DNA from: Flavobacterium panici
Lineage (GTDB): Bacteria > Bacteroidota > Bacteroidia > Flavobacteriales > Flavobacteriaceae
Assembly (NCBI RefSeq): GCF_903819335.1
Contig: NZ_CAIJDE010000029.1
Location: 287,219 to 351,218, forward strand
Direction of reading: 5' to 3'
Length of the DNA stretch: 64,000 nucleotides
Under the pieces are notes generated by a model. It had not been told where the DNA came from, did no database searches, and was given only the letters and a program-made list of their open reading frames with translations. Position numbers and translations under genes: made by a program. Of this stretch, positions 26,945 to 35,822 are shown piece by piece (position 1 is the stretch's first letter; every line of letters begins with the position of its first letter).

Positions 26945-28504
26945 TTACAGATTTGTAATTGGACTATACTTAGGAACTAAAGTTTTCATTACTGTCCAGC
27001 CAATTAAATAACAAACCGCACAAATCGAGAAAATAATCATATAGCCTGTATTGATTCCATCAGAAATTACGGCACCGCTTTTCTCTAATTCTTTAAAGAA
27101 AGTTTCCGGAATAGGCTGAGTTACAAATTGTGGGAATTTCTCTAAAAACGGCTGTCCATTTACGGTTGTCAATGTTTTATGTGTATAATCAAACAATAAT
27201 CCTGAACCTTTATTAATCAAAGTCGAACCTAAACCTCCTGCTAAACCTCCAATTCCTGTAATGGTTGCAATTGCTTTTTTAGGAAACATATCTCCAACCG
27301 TTGTAAATATATTTGCAGACCACGATTGGTGTGCTGCACCAGCGATTCCGATAATAATGATAGGAACCCAATAACTGATATATCCTAAAGGCTGTGCGAC
27401 TAAAGCTAATAGTGGAAAAAATGCAAAAATCAGCATCGCTCTCATTCTTCCTTCGTAAGGGTTCATTCCTTTCTTTTCCACAAAATAAGTTGGAAGCCAT
27501 CCACCAATAATCGATAGTAAAGTAATCATATACAAAACGAATAATGGCAATGCAGCTTCTGTAGAATCCATGTGGTATACAGAACTTAAATAAGCCGGAG
27601 TCCAAAATAAAAAGAACCACCAAACACCATCTGTCATAAATTTACCAAAAGCAAAAGCCCAGGTTTGTTTGAATTTTAAACATTCTATAAAAGATACTTT
27701 TGAAGTTGTTTCTGGAACGTAACCTACTAATTTACTGTCTGCAATATCATCTTGCTGAATATAAGCTAATTCCTCTGCACTTACTCTTTTATGTTTTTCT
27801 GGTTTATCGTACATAAAAATCCAGAATCCCATCCAGATAAAACCTAATGCCCCGATGATAATAAATGCCATTTCCCATCCAAATGATTCTGCGATAAAAG
27901 GAATTGAAATTGGAGCTGCCAATGCACCAACTGTTGCACCGGCGTTAAAAATACTGGTAGAAAAGGCACGGTCTTTTTTAGGAAAATATTCGGCAGTGGT
28001 TTTAATTGCTGCAGGAAAGTTCCCTGCTTCACCAACGGCTAAGATAAAACGGGCGAAAATGAACAATGTAACACTTACATTAATTACTTTTCCAGTATCG
28101 CTTAAACCGCTGATTATTTCTTTTGATCCTTCAAAACCAACAAACCAGTTGCCAGTTATAATTCCCGAAGTTGCAATTCCGCAAAAAGCGTGTAAACAGG
28201 CTCCTACAGACCAAATCCCAATAGCCCAAAGAAACCCTTTTTTAGTATCTAACCAATCTACAAATCGTCCTGCAAACAATAATGAAACAGCATAAAAAAT
28301 AGAAAACAACGCAGTAATGTTTCCGTAATCGTTATTTGTCCAATGAAACTCAGGCGCAATAAAATCACTCCAGGTTAACGAAAGAACTTGTCTGTCGAGG
28401 TAATTAATGGTGGTTGCAAAAAACAAAAGCGCACATATACTCCAACGATATTTTCCTGCGGATTTAATAGTTTGATTTACTGTAACAGCATCGGTTTGAC
28501 TCAT
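26945..28504 (-). CDS. exuT: Hexuronate transporter, MFS anion:cation symporter family
   Basis: This 519-residue inner-membrane carrier imports galacturonate or glucuronate. The start at 28504 (MSQTDAVTVNQ) is preferred over an in-frame start 66 bases upstream because it is next to the first cytoplasmic segment and downstream of a well-formed promoter. The family signature NYLDRQVLS follows the first membrane helix, and RFILAVGEAGNFPAAIK is the conserved loop region; about twelve membrane segments are present, with a long central loop. It is the first gene of the catabolic cluster, 92 bases before kduI. Substrate is inferred from family and neighbours. Confidence 0.9.
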   Translation of the reverse strand: MSQTDAVTVNQTIKSAGKYRWSICALLFFATTINYLDRQVLSLTWSDFIAPEFHWTNNDYGNITALFSIFYAVSLLFAGRFVDWLDTKKGFLWAIGIWSVGACLHAFCGIATSGIITGNWFVGFEGSKEIISGLSDTGKVINVSVTLFIFARFILAVGEAGNFPAAIKTTAEYFPKKDRAFSTSIFNAGATVGALAAPISIPFIAESFGWEMAFIIIGALGFIWMGFWIFMYDKPEKHKRVSAEELAYIQQDDIADSKLVGYVPETTSKVSFIECLKFKQTWAFAFGKFMTDGVWWFFLFWTPAYLSSVYHMDSTEAALPLFVLYMITLLSIIGGWLPTYFVEKKGMNPYEGRMRAMLIFAFFPLLALVAQPLGYISYWVPIIIIGIAGAAHQSWSANIFTTVGDMFPKKAIATITGIGGLAGGLGSTLINKGSGLLFDYTHKTLTTVNGQPFLEKFPQFVTQPIPETFFKELEKSGAVISDGINTGYMIIFSICAVCYLIGWTVMKTLVPKYSPITNL

Positions 28505-28608
28505 GATTGTGGTTATTATAGTTAGATTATTTAATTTTAAGATCCGTATACAAATGCATAATTTAAACACATTAGAATCAAGAGATTAAAATTATAGGAT
28601 TGCAATAA

Positions 28609-28653
28609 TGTAATCGATTGCACAAATTTAATTTTTTATATTTATATTCCAAA
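28609..28653 (-). promoter_or_regulatory. exuT promoter with LacI-type operator
   Basis: On the minus strand TTTG (28653-28650), a 19-base spacer and TAAATTTG (28630-28623) form a textbook Bacteroidota promoter. TGTAATCGATTGCA (28609-28622) adjoins the -7 box. The rest of 28505-28902 shows AT-rich sequence with no gene. Confidence 0.8.
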
Positions 28654-28902
28654 TAAATTATATATAAAATTATTTTCAGCACCAAATTTAAGACATTGCA
28701 TAAAAAAAAGAACTCAAAATTACACATTAACTAATATATTTGTTAAAAGCCAATAGGTGAAATTTATCCGTATTTAGGGGTAAAATTGTCCCGGGATTTA
28801 ATCCTCATGAAATTGTTTTTAATTACCTTTCATTTATTCAAATTTATAAATCTGCCCGACTAAACAAGTAAACAATTGTAAAACAACTAATTAAATTTAA
28901 CA

Positions 28903-29844
28903 TTGAAAAATTCAAAAAAACAATATTTTAGAAAAACTGTATTTAGTTTTATTCTTTTTACAGGAGTATTATTCAATATAAAAGCGCAGAATCAGGTAAT
29001 TCCGCTTTGGAATAAAATTCCGGATGAAATTAAAGCACCAGATTATAAAGAAAAAGAAGTCATAACTGACGGAAAAGTTCAAAGTACCAGTTTAGTTACA
29101 ATTCCAACTTTAACGACGTTTTTCCCGAATGTAACAAAACCAAATCAGACTGCTGTAATTATTCTTCCCGGCGGAGGATATCAGCATTTGGCTATTGATA
29201 AGGAAGGAACAAAAGTGGCGCAATGGTTTAATAGTTTAGGAATTCCGGCTTTTGTATTGAAATACCGACTTCCGAGTGATTTAGTAATGAAAAATAAAAA
29301 CGTAGGCCCATTGCAAGACGCTCAGGAAGCGATTCGCTACGTAAGACAAAATGCTGCAAAATGGAATATTGATCCTAACAAAATTGGAATTTTAGGCTTT
29401 TCTGCAGGCGGACATTTAGCTGCTACCCTATCCACTCATTATGATGATAAAGTTTATGAATCTGCTTATAAAGTAAGCGCCCGCCCCGATTTTTCTCTTT
29501 TAATTTATCCTGTAATTTCAATGCAAAATGATATTACGCACAAAGGCTCGCAGATTAATTTATTGGGAAACAATCCTTCACAAGATTTAATTGATTCCTT
29601 TTCAAACGAAAAGAAAGTTACCACAAAAACACCGCCCGCATTTTTAATTCATGCAACAGATGATACCGTAGTTTTACCGGAAAACAGTATCGATTATTAT
29701 TTAGCACTCAAAAAAAATGGTGTTACAGCGGAGTTACATTTATATGAAAAAGGTGGTCACGGTTTTGGTTTAGGCATAAACGACACCAGCAAATATTGGA
29801 CAAGAGACTGCCAGGAATGGTTAAAAGTAAACGGCTATAACTAA
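28903..29844 (+). CDS. Secreted alpha/beta-hydrolase, carbohydrate esterase-like
   Basis: This 313-residue protein probably starts at a TTG codon: no ATG lies between the stop upstream and the end of its signal peptide (KTVFSFILFTGVLF to IKAQ), and the peptide would be lost with a later start. Catalytic features are LPGGGYQH (oxyanion region), GFSAGGH with Ser167, HATDDTV for the Asp and KGGHGFG for the His. Family knowledge: BD-FAE/acetyl-xylan-esterase-like enzymes remove ester groups from plant polysaccharides. It is divergent from exuT and may belong to the same functional locus. It is only distantly similar to the esterase at 9739-10674. Confidence 0.82.
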   Translation: MKNSKKQYFRKTVFSFILFTGVLFNIKAQNQVIPLWNKIPDEIKAPDYKEKEVITDGKVQSTSLVTIPTLTTFFPNVTKPNQTAVIILPGGGYQHLAIDKEGTKVAQWFNSLGIPAFVLKYRLPSDLVMKNKNVGPLQDAQEAIRYVRQNAAKWNIDPNKIGILGFSAGGHLAATLSTHYDDKVYESAYKVSARPDFSLLIYPVISMQNDITHKGSQINLLGNNPSQDLIDSFSNEKKVTTKTPPAFLIHATDDTVVLPENSIDYYLALKKNGVTAELHLYEKGGHGFGLGINDTSKYWTRDCQEWLKVNGYN

Positions 29845-29870
29845 AGCCAAAAAAGTATGAAACAAAAAAA

Positions 29871-29914
29871 AGGTTTTTAGAAGAGGCCAACCAATTAACC
29901 AAATCTAAAAACCT
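29871..29914. other. Hairpin downstream of the esterase
   Basis: An 11-bp stem (AGGTTTTTAGA and complement) closes a 22-base loop. The T-rich tail is on the minus-strand side, so its action as a terminator for the plus-strand esterase is doubtful. The 768 bases from 29845 to 30612 contain no gene. Confidence 0.4.
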
Positions 29915-30150
29915 ATAAAAAATTAGACATCTGTTGTATTATTTGCAAATTTCTACAAGTTACCCATGATAAAGTGAATATGTCAAATTTTTAAAAATTA
30001 AAAAAATTGTTTCTCCAAAAACAGTTTAACCGTTAAGATCTTTGAGGAATAATTTAAAAGGTAGTAAATCATTATCTCAATCTCAACAAGACAAATCTAA
30101 TACAGCCTTTTGAAATCCCATTACGGGTTTCCCGTATATTTTTTTTAAAG

Positions 30151-30612
30151 TTGCTAAGATTCTGAGGTTCTAAGTTTTTTTTAAAGCTTAGAACCTTTCT
30201 TATTCTAGGTTAAGTTGAAACCGTAATCAAACAAATAAATTTGCATAGTAAATTACAAGTTCTGTCAAAAACTGAAACCAAATAGAAAAAGAAAAATCTT
30301 AGAATCTTAGTACTTCAGTATCTTAGAAACTTTAAAAAAATCTTTCTTGTTCTAGATTAAGTTGAAGAAAAAACAAAACAAATAAATTTGCATAGTAGAT
30401 TACAAGTTCTGTCAAAAACTGAAACCAAATAGAAAAAGAAAAAACTTAGAGTCTAAGCATCTTAGAACCTTAGTAACTTCTTATTCTAGATTAAGTTGAA
30501 GCCATGATAAAACAAATAAATTTGTAAAGTAAATTAGAAGTTCTGCCAAAACTAAATTCAAAGTAAAAAACTTAGAATCTTAGCATCTCAGAACCTCAGA
30601 AACTTAGAAAAA
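30151..30612 (+). repeat. Three tandem promoter-bearing repeats with an inverted head segment
   Basis: Units at 30197-30343, 30344-30477 and 30478-30612 share TTCTTATTCTAGATTAAGTTG, then a conserved GTTG, 18 bases and TAAATTTG, and end in CTTAGAATCTTAG-type runs. The TAAATTTG boxes are at 30236, 30383 and 30517. The segment 30151-30174 repeats the unit end in inverted orientation. The third unit stops at the ATG of the following gene. Confidence 0.85.
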
Positions 30613-30927
30613 ATGAAAACACTTGAATTCTTATTACTCGGAAAAAACGAAGACATACTGGCCATTTTACTTCGCCTTGTAAACGCATATGAAGATTGGA
30701 ACGCAGTTTCTTTCAACAATGAAAAAGAAGCTCAGGAATATTTTCAAAATCACAAAATCGATGTTGTTCTTTTGAGTTCCGGAATCGAAGATCATGTCGA
30801 AAAAGAGTTTACTTCATTTTGCTTAAAACAGCAGCCGGAAGTTGAAGTAATTGAACATTTTGGCGGAGGAAGCGGTTTATTAAAATCAGAAATTCTCCAC
30901 CGATTACATCTAAAAGGAAAAATTTAG
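30613..30927 (+). CDS. Small degenerate receiver-like protein
   Basis: This 104-residue cytoplasmic protein has no signal peptide. The pattern MKTLEFLLLGKNEDIL, then a helix, then KIDVVLLSSGIEDHVEK, resembles the first half of a response-regulator receiver domain, but the phosphoacceptor Asp expected after VVLL is replaced by Ser-Ser, and the usual acidic pair at the N-terminus is absent. I therefore read it as a pseudo-receiver or an unrelated alpha/beta protein; no output domain is present. Three tandem repeats with promoter-like boxes lie directly upstream. Function unknown. Confidence 0.65.
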   Translation: MKTLEFLLLGKNEDILAILLRLVNAYEDWNAVSFNNEKEAQEYFQNHKIDVVLLSSGIEDHVEKEFTSFCLKQQPEVEVIEHFGGGSGLLKSEILHRLHLKGKI

Positions 30928-31153
30928 GTACCAGCATTTTTCTCTTTTAAAATTCATTAAAAGCTTTACGATAATACATTAACGAATATCCAATTTTTAT
31001 TGACGATATATCGCTAGGATCACTATTGCCTTTTCTGAAAATCCTTTTAAAATCAACACATTACAAACAAGGCATTTAATTTGAATGCTAAACACTGAAA
31101 ATCAAATACAAAATATTTTTAAACCTTTTAATTAACAACAAAATCACATTATC

Positions 31154-31843
31154 ATGAAAAAATTAATCCTTACCGCAGCTTTATTATTTGTAACATTTAT
31201 TGGATTTGCTCAAAAACCAAGTCCTGCATTGTTAGATCCAACAAATCATGCATTAGTACTAATTGATTACGAAAGCCAAATGGCATTTGCAGTAAGCAAT
31301 ATTCCAATCGATCAGCTTAGAAACAACACTGCTCTTGTAGCCGGAGCTTCAAAAATATTCAAAGTTCCAACTGTTGTAACAACTGTTGCTGAGAAATCAT
31401 TCAGCGGACCTGTTTTTAGAGAAATTGAAGAATTCTATCCTCAAAAAACTTCAAACTATATCGATCGTACTACAATGAATACCTGGGAAGACGCTCCTGC
31501 ACGCAAAGCGATTATTGCAACTGGTAAAAAGAAAATCGTTTTTGGCGGTTTATGGACAAGCGTTTGTATTGTTGGGCCAGTTTTATCAGCAATCAACGAA
31601 GGTTATGATGTTTACGTAATTACAGATGCAAGCGGAGACGTTTCTAAAGAAGCACACGAAATGGCTGTAACTCGTATGGTACAAGCGGGTGCACATCCTG
31701 TAACTTCATTACAATATTTATTAGAATTACAACGCGACTGGGCTCGTCAGGAAACTTATGTACCTGTAACAGATTTAGTTAAAAAATACGGTGGCGCTTA
31801 TGGTGTAGGTGTTCAATATGCTCACGAAATGTTGAAACACTAA
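31154..31843 (+). CDS. Exported isochorismatase-family cysteine hydrolase
   Basis: This 229-residue protein has a signal peptide (MKKLILTAALLFVTFIGFAQ), which is unusual because most family members are cytoplasmic. The catalytic triad is visible as Asp38 in LVLIDYESQM, Lys81 in VAEKSF and Cys138 in GGLWTSVC. Family knowledge: YcaC-like hydrolases act on amide or similar bonds but substrates are mostly unknown. It ends at a strong terminator, with an amidohydrolase and an AlgE-like porin following on the same strand. The substrate is not assignable. Confidence 0.85.
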   Translation: MKKLILTAALLFVTFIGFAQKPSPALLDPTNHALVLIDYESQMAFAVSNIPIDQLRNNTALVAGASKIFKVPTVVTTVAEKSFSGPVFREIEEFYPQKTSNYIDRTTMNTWEDAPARKAIIATGKKKIVFGGLWTSVCIVGPVLSAINEGYDVYVITDASGDVSKEAHEMAVTRMVQAGAHPVTSLQYLLELQRDWARQETYVPVTDLVKKYGGAYGVGVQYAHEMLKH

Positions 31844-31848
31844 ATAGT

Positions 31849-31984
31849 AAATGGAACGCGGATGAAACGGATTCGCTAGCGCGAAGGCGCGGATAAAACG
31901 GATTTTTAAATCATTAATTATAAAATAAAATCTGTGTAAATCCGCGTCTTTGCAAAGCAAATCAGTAAAATCCGCGTGCCATTT
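31849..31984. repeat. Imperfect inverted repeat (AAATGGnACGCGGAT type)
   Basis: AAATGGAACGCGGATGAAAC at the left and its near-complement ending CGCGTGCCATTT at the right bracket internal GCGGATAAAACGGATT copies. A related half-element is near 35960-35990. Confidence 0.7.
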
Positions 31985-32014
31985 CGCACTAAAATACTTC
32001 CAGAAAAACAAAGA

Positions 32015-32043
32015 AAGGCTGTGTAACCCCACAGTCTTTTTTT
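32015..32043 (+). terminator. Intrinsic terminator after the isochorismatase-like gene
   Basis: A 9-bp stem AAGGCTGTG/CACAGTCTT with one G-U pair closes a 6-base loop and runs into eight T residues. Confidence 0.85.
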
Positions 32044-32071
32044 CTCCCAAAACCAACTAAATACCACTATT

Positions 32072-33859
32072 ATGAAACTCTCTTTCAAAATATTAGCTTT
32101 TCTTTTATTGCTTTCTGTTTCAGTTTTCGCTCAAGGCAAAAAAGCTACACTTATCGTTCATCATGCTGTAATTCACACTCTAGACAATAAAAATACGATT
32201 GCCGAAGCTATGGCTGTCGCCGATGGGAAAATCCTGAAAACAGGAAAAAACAGCGAAATCTTAAAATTAAAAGACAAAAAGACAACCGTAATCGATGCCA
32301 AAGGAAAAGTAATTATTCCCGGAATATTCGATTCTCACATGCACATTATTCGCGGCGGAAGATTCTTTAATACCGAATTACGCTGGGATGGTGTTCGTTC
32401 TCTCAAAAAAGCTTTAGCAATGTTGAAAGAACAAGCACAAAGAACTCCAAAAGGACAATGGGTTCGCGTTGTAGGCGGCTGGAATGCCTATCAGTTTGAA
32501 GAAAAAAGGCTCCCAACTTTAGCAGAAATCAACGAAGCAACAGGCGAGATTCCAACATTTATTCTTCACTTATACGGACACGCTTATTTAAACAAAGCAG
32601 GGTTACAAGCTTTAAAAATTGATGCCAATACGCCAAACCCAAATGCAGGATTAATTGAAAAAGATCCAGAAGGAAACCCAACCGGATTATTAGTTGCTGA
32701 GCCAAATGCTTTTATTTTATACTCAACACTTTCTAAACTTCCGGAATTATCTCCAGAAGAAAAAATAAACTCTATAAAACAATTTATGACCGAAATGAAC
32801 CGTCTTGGCGTAACCGCTATTATGGATGCCGGAGGCGGATTTCAAAACTTTCCGGACGATTACGGTGTAACAAATGGTTTATGCAAAGACAGTGATTTAA
32901 CGATTAGAATGCCGTATTATTTGTTTGCACAAAAAGCCGGAAGCGAACTAAACGATTACACTAAATGGATTAATACGGTTGAAATTGGCGAAGGTTGCGA
33001 CGACGATCATCATTCAGATAAAGTAGAATATCATGTTCAGGGTGCAGGAGAAAATTTAGTAATGAGTGCGGGAGATTTTGAAAACTTCGATAAACCAAGA
33101 CCAGAATTAAGCCCTGCAATGGAAGGACAATTAAAAGAAGTTTTGTCTTTATTAATTAAAAACAGATGGCCGTTTAGAATTCACGCCACTTATAACGAAA
33201 GCATTACAAGATTTTTAAATGTAATTGAAGATATTAATAAAGAAACGCCTTTAAACGGACTTTTATGGTTCTTTGATCACGGAGAAACAGTTTCTGTAGA
33301 AAATTTAAAACGTATCAAAGCTTTAAACGGCGGATTGGCGATTCAGCATAGAATGGCGTATCAGGGCGAAAGTTTTATTAAAAGATACGGAAAAACGGCG
33401 GCTGCAAATACAGTTCCGCTAAAGAAAATATTAGAATTAGGAATTAAAGTAGGAATGGGAACTGACGGAACGCGTGTTGCAAGTTACAATCCGTGGGTTG
33501 GCTTATATTGGTTAACAACCGGAAAAACTTTAGGCGGTTTAAAATATATGAATGATGAAAATATTCTGGACAGAACTACTGCTTTAAAATTATTCACTTA
33601 CGGAAGCGCACAATTAATCAATATTGAAAAAGACCGTGGAATGCTGACAGCAGATAAACTAGCCGATTTTTCTATTCTTTCTGATGATTATTTCGCAACT
33701 CCTGAAGAAAAAATCTTAAATATAGAATCAAAATTGACAGTCGTAAACGGAAAAGTAGTTTATGCCGATAATGAATTTAGAACCTTTGCCAAAGAAACCC
33801 CAAAAGCGATTCCGGATTGGAGTCCTGTAAATTACTTTGGAGGTTACCAAAAAAACTAA
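32072..33859 (+). CDS. Exported metal-dependent amidohydrolase (YtcJ/AepA-like)
   Basis: This 595-residue protein has a signal peptide ending at SVFAQ near residue 20. The N-terminal beta-sandwich precedes IPGIFDSHMHIIRGG, whose His-x-His binds metal; the barrel continues with LHLYGHAY and a C-terminal GMGTDGTR that carries the conserved Asp. Family knowledge: amidohydrolase_3 enzymes hydrolyse amides or related bonds; the AepA name is historical and gives no substrate. The gene overlaps nothing and is followed after 1 base by an AlgE-like porin, so the two are co-transcribed. Substrate unknown. Confidence 0.85.
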   Translation: MKLSFKILAFLLLLSVSVFAQGKKATLIVHHAVIHTLDNKNTIAEAMAVADGKILKTGKNSEILKLKDKKTTVIDAKGKVIIPGIFDSHMHIIRGGRFFNTELRWDGVRSLKKALAMLKEQAQRTPKGQWVRVVGGWNAYQFEEKRLPTLAEINEATGEIPTFILHLYGHAYLNKAGLQALKIDANTPNPNAGLIEKDPEGNPTGLLVAEPNAFILYSTLSKLPELSPEEKINSIKQFMTEMNRLGVTAIMDAGGGFQNFPDDYGVTNGLCKDSDLTIRMPYYLFAQKAGSELNDYTKWINTVEIGEGCDDDHHSDKVEYHVQGAGENLVMSAGDFENFDKPRPELSPAMEGQLKEVLSLLIKNRWPFRIHATYNESITRFLNVIEDINKETPLNGLLWFFDHGETVSVENLKRIKALNGGLAIQHRMAYQGESFIKRYGKTAAANTVPLKKILELGIKVGMGTDGTRVASYNPWVGLYWLTTGKTLGGLKYMNDENILDRTTALKLFTYGSAQLINIEKDRGMLTADKLADFSILSDDYFATPEEKILNIESKLTVVNGKVVYADNEFRTFAKETPKAIPDWSPVNYFGGYQKN

Positions 33860-33860
33860 T

Positions 33861-35231
33861 ATGAAAAATACATTCCGATTATTGTTGCTTTTGGGAATCA
33901 TTTTTTCTGCAAATGCACAACAAAAACCAGTTTTCCAAAAGCTGCGATATGACGATGATTTCAAATATCTAAAAGCCGACTCGACGAAAAACTGGTACGA
34001 GAAAATCAAATATATTCCGTTATCGAAAAACGATAAATATTACGCCTCAATTGGGGGCGAAATCAGGGAACAATATTTTTATACCGTTAATGACAAATGG
34101 GGCGATGAAACCACTGGCGGCGATGGTTATTTATTGTCAAGATATTTACTAAATGCCGATGTTCATTTAGGAAGGTTCAGAACTTTTATTGAATTTCAAA
34201 GCAGTCTGGCAAACAGTAAAATTGATCCGAGTCCGGTGGATGAAAACGAACTTGATTTTCATCAGGTATTTTTAGATGTTGATTTCATTCAAAATAAAAA
34301 TCAGCAGTTAACTTTTAGAGTTGGAAGACAGGAAATCGCATACGGTTCGCAGCGTTTAGTCAGCGTTCGCGAACGTCCCAACAACCGAATTGCTTTTGAC
34401 GGAATGAAACTATTCTACAAAAACAATAATTGGCAGACGGATGCTTTTTATTCGCATCCTGTTGCCAATAAACCCGGAGTTTTCAACGATGATTTTAATG
34501 ACAATGCTAAACTTTGGGGAAGTTATACGGTATTTCATAAAGTACCATTTATTCAAAATATCGATTTGTATTATTTAGGTTTATGGAAAAACCACGCTGT
34601 TTTTGATAATGCTGTTGGCGAAGAAACCAGACATTCCATAGGAACAAGAATTTGGAAAACAAAAGGAAACTGGAAATATGATTTTGAAGGTTTGTACCAA
34701 TTCGGAAAAATCGACTCGCAAAATATCTCGGCGTGGACGCTTTCATCAAACACATCTTATACTTTTGAAAATGTAAAATTCAATCCTGAAATTGGTTTAA
34801 AAACCGAATTCATTTCCGGAGATAAAAACAGCAATGACAATCAATTGCAGACATTTAATCCTTTGTATCCAAAAGGTGCTTATTTCGGTTTAGTCGGTTT
34901 AATTGGCCCATCAAACTTAATTGACATTCATCCGTCAATTGCGTTAGATTTAACCGAAAAATTAGGCTTCGGAATCGATTATGATATTTTCTGGAGAAGT
35001 TCCATTCACGACGGATTATACGCCCCAAACATGCAGCTTTTATATTCTGGAGATAACACAACCGAACGTTTTATAGGAACTCAATTAATTACAAATTTTG
35101 ATTATAATGTAAATCCTTTTTTAACTGTTTCTGTAGAAGGTGCATGGTTTGATGCAGGTGCATTTTTAAAAGAAGCCGGTTCTGGAAAAGATTATTTTTA
35201 TACCGCTTTGACAGCACAATTTAAATTCTAA
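33861..35231 (+). CDS. AlgE-like outer-membrane porin (alginate export family)
   Basis: This 456-residue protein starts at the ATG at 33861, one base after the amidohydrolase stop; an earlier in-frame start would overlap that gene and disrupt the signal peptide MKNTFRLLLLLGIIFSANAQ. Beta-barrel strands alternate throughout, with GGEIREQYFY, FRVGRQEIAYGSQRLVS and FDGMKLFY as family-typical segments, and a terminal Phe. Family knowledge: the alginate_exp fold forms monomeric porins; in Bacteroidota members the cargo is usually unknown. Its partner could be the amidohydrolase substrate or product. Confidence 0.85.
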   Translation: MKNTFRLLLLLGIIFSANAQQKPVFQKLRYDDDFKYLKADSTKNWYEKIKYIPLSKNDKYYASIGGEIREQYFYTVNDKWGDETTGGDGYLLSRYLLNADVHLGRFRTFIEFQSSLANSKIDPSPVDENELDFHQVFLDVDFIQNKNQQLTFRVGRQEIAYGSQRLVSVRERPNNRIAFDGMKLFYKNNNWQTDAFYSHPVANKPGVFNDDFNDNAKLWGSYTVFHKVPFIQNIDLYYLGLWKNHAVFDNAVGEETRHSIGTRIWKTKGNWKYDFEGLYQFGKIDSQNISAWTLSSNTSYTFENVKFNPEIGLKTEFISGDKNSNDNQLQTFNPLYPKGAYFGLVGLIGPSNLIDIHPSIALDLTEKLGFGIDYDIFWRSSIHDGLYAPNMQLLYSGDNTTERFIGTQLITNFDYNVNPFLTVSVEGAWFDAGAFLKEAGSGKDYFYTALTAQFKF

Positions 35232-35256
35232 ATTTGTGTAACTCAAAGTCCTAAAA

Positions 35257-35820
35257 ATGGAGAAAAAGTATTCTGTTGCCATTTATCCTTCACAAGATGT
35301 TATTGATTCCGTCAAAACAATGAAGGATTATTTAAAAAGTAAAATTGATTGGTACAACAGCTGTAATTCTGTTGGACATATTACAATTTGTGAATTCACA
35401 ATTACCGAATCCGAAATTGATAAATACAAACAAAAGCTTGTTAAAGTTTGTGATACTTTTACTCCTGTTCAGGTTCATCTAGATCATTTTGGTTCTTATG
35501 ACAATGCCGGAGCGTTTTATATAGCTCCAAATGAAGAATCAAAAATAGTCTTGAAACCAATTATGAAAAAGATTCAGGAATCTTTAAAACCTTTAAAGCT
35601 GAAAAAAAGCGACGATCCGCATATGTCAATTGGAAGGAAATTAACGCCTGAAAATCTTAAAATAGCCTCGCAGCTTTTTACTACAATCGATATTGATTTT
35701 CTATGCAAGGAAATTGTACTTCGAGAACTTGATCCTGTTAAAAAACAGTTTTTTGTAATTGATACTTTTTTATTTAATGGAAATGCACAGCCAGAGTTTG
35801 TTCAGGGTAGTTTGTTTTGA
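35257..35820 (+). CDS. 2H phosphoesterase / 2'-5' RNA ligase family protein
   Basis: This 187-residue cytoplasmic protein has two H-x-T/S motifs, HITI at His41 and HMSI at His122, which together form the active site of the 2H superfamily (RNA ligase and cyclic phosphodiesterase). The spacing of about 80 residues is normal. It lies 25 bases after the porin gene and could be read through from it, although no functional link is evident. Exact substrate cannot be told. Confidence 0.85.
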   Translation: MEKKYSVAIYPSQDVIDSVKTMKDYLKSKIDWYNSCNSVGHITICEFTITESEIDKYKQKLVKVCDTFTPVQVHLDHFGSYDNAGAFYIAPNEESKIVLKPIMKKIQESLKPLKLKKSDDPHMSIGRKLTPENLKIASQLFTTIDIDFLCKEIVLRELDPVKKQFFVIDTFLFNGNAQPEFVQGSLF

Positions 35821-35822
35821 GG

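Noticed and set aside
27855..28295. A 146-codon plus-strand frame opposite exuT
   Set aside because: It is fully antisense to the transporter and shows only low-complexity hydrophobic residues.
30197..30612. CRISPR-like array
   Set aside because: The repeated units are 134-147 bases and contiguous, without short repeats separated by unique spacers, and no cas genes are present.
31775..32056. Minus-strand frame of 93 codons overlapping the end of the isochorismatase-like gene
   Set aside because: It crosses an inverted repeat and a terminator and has no coding-like features.
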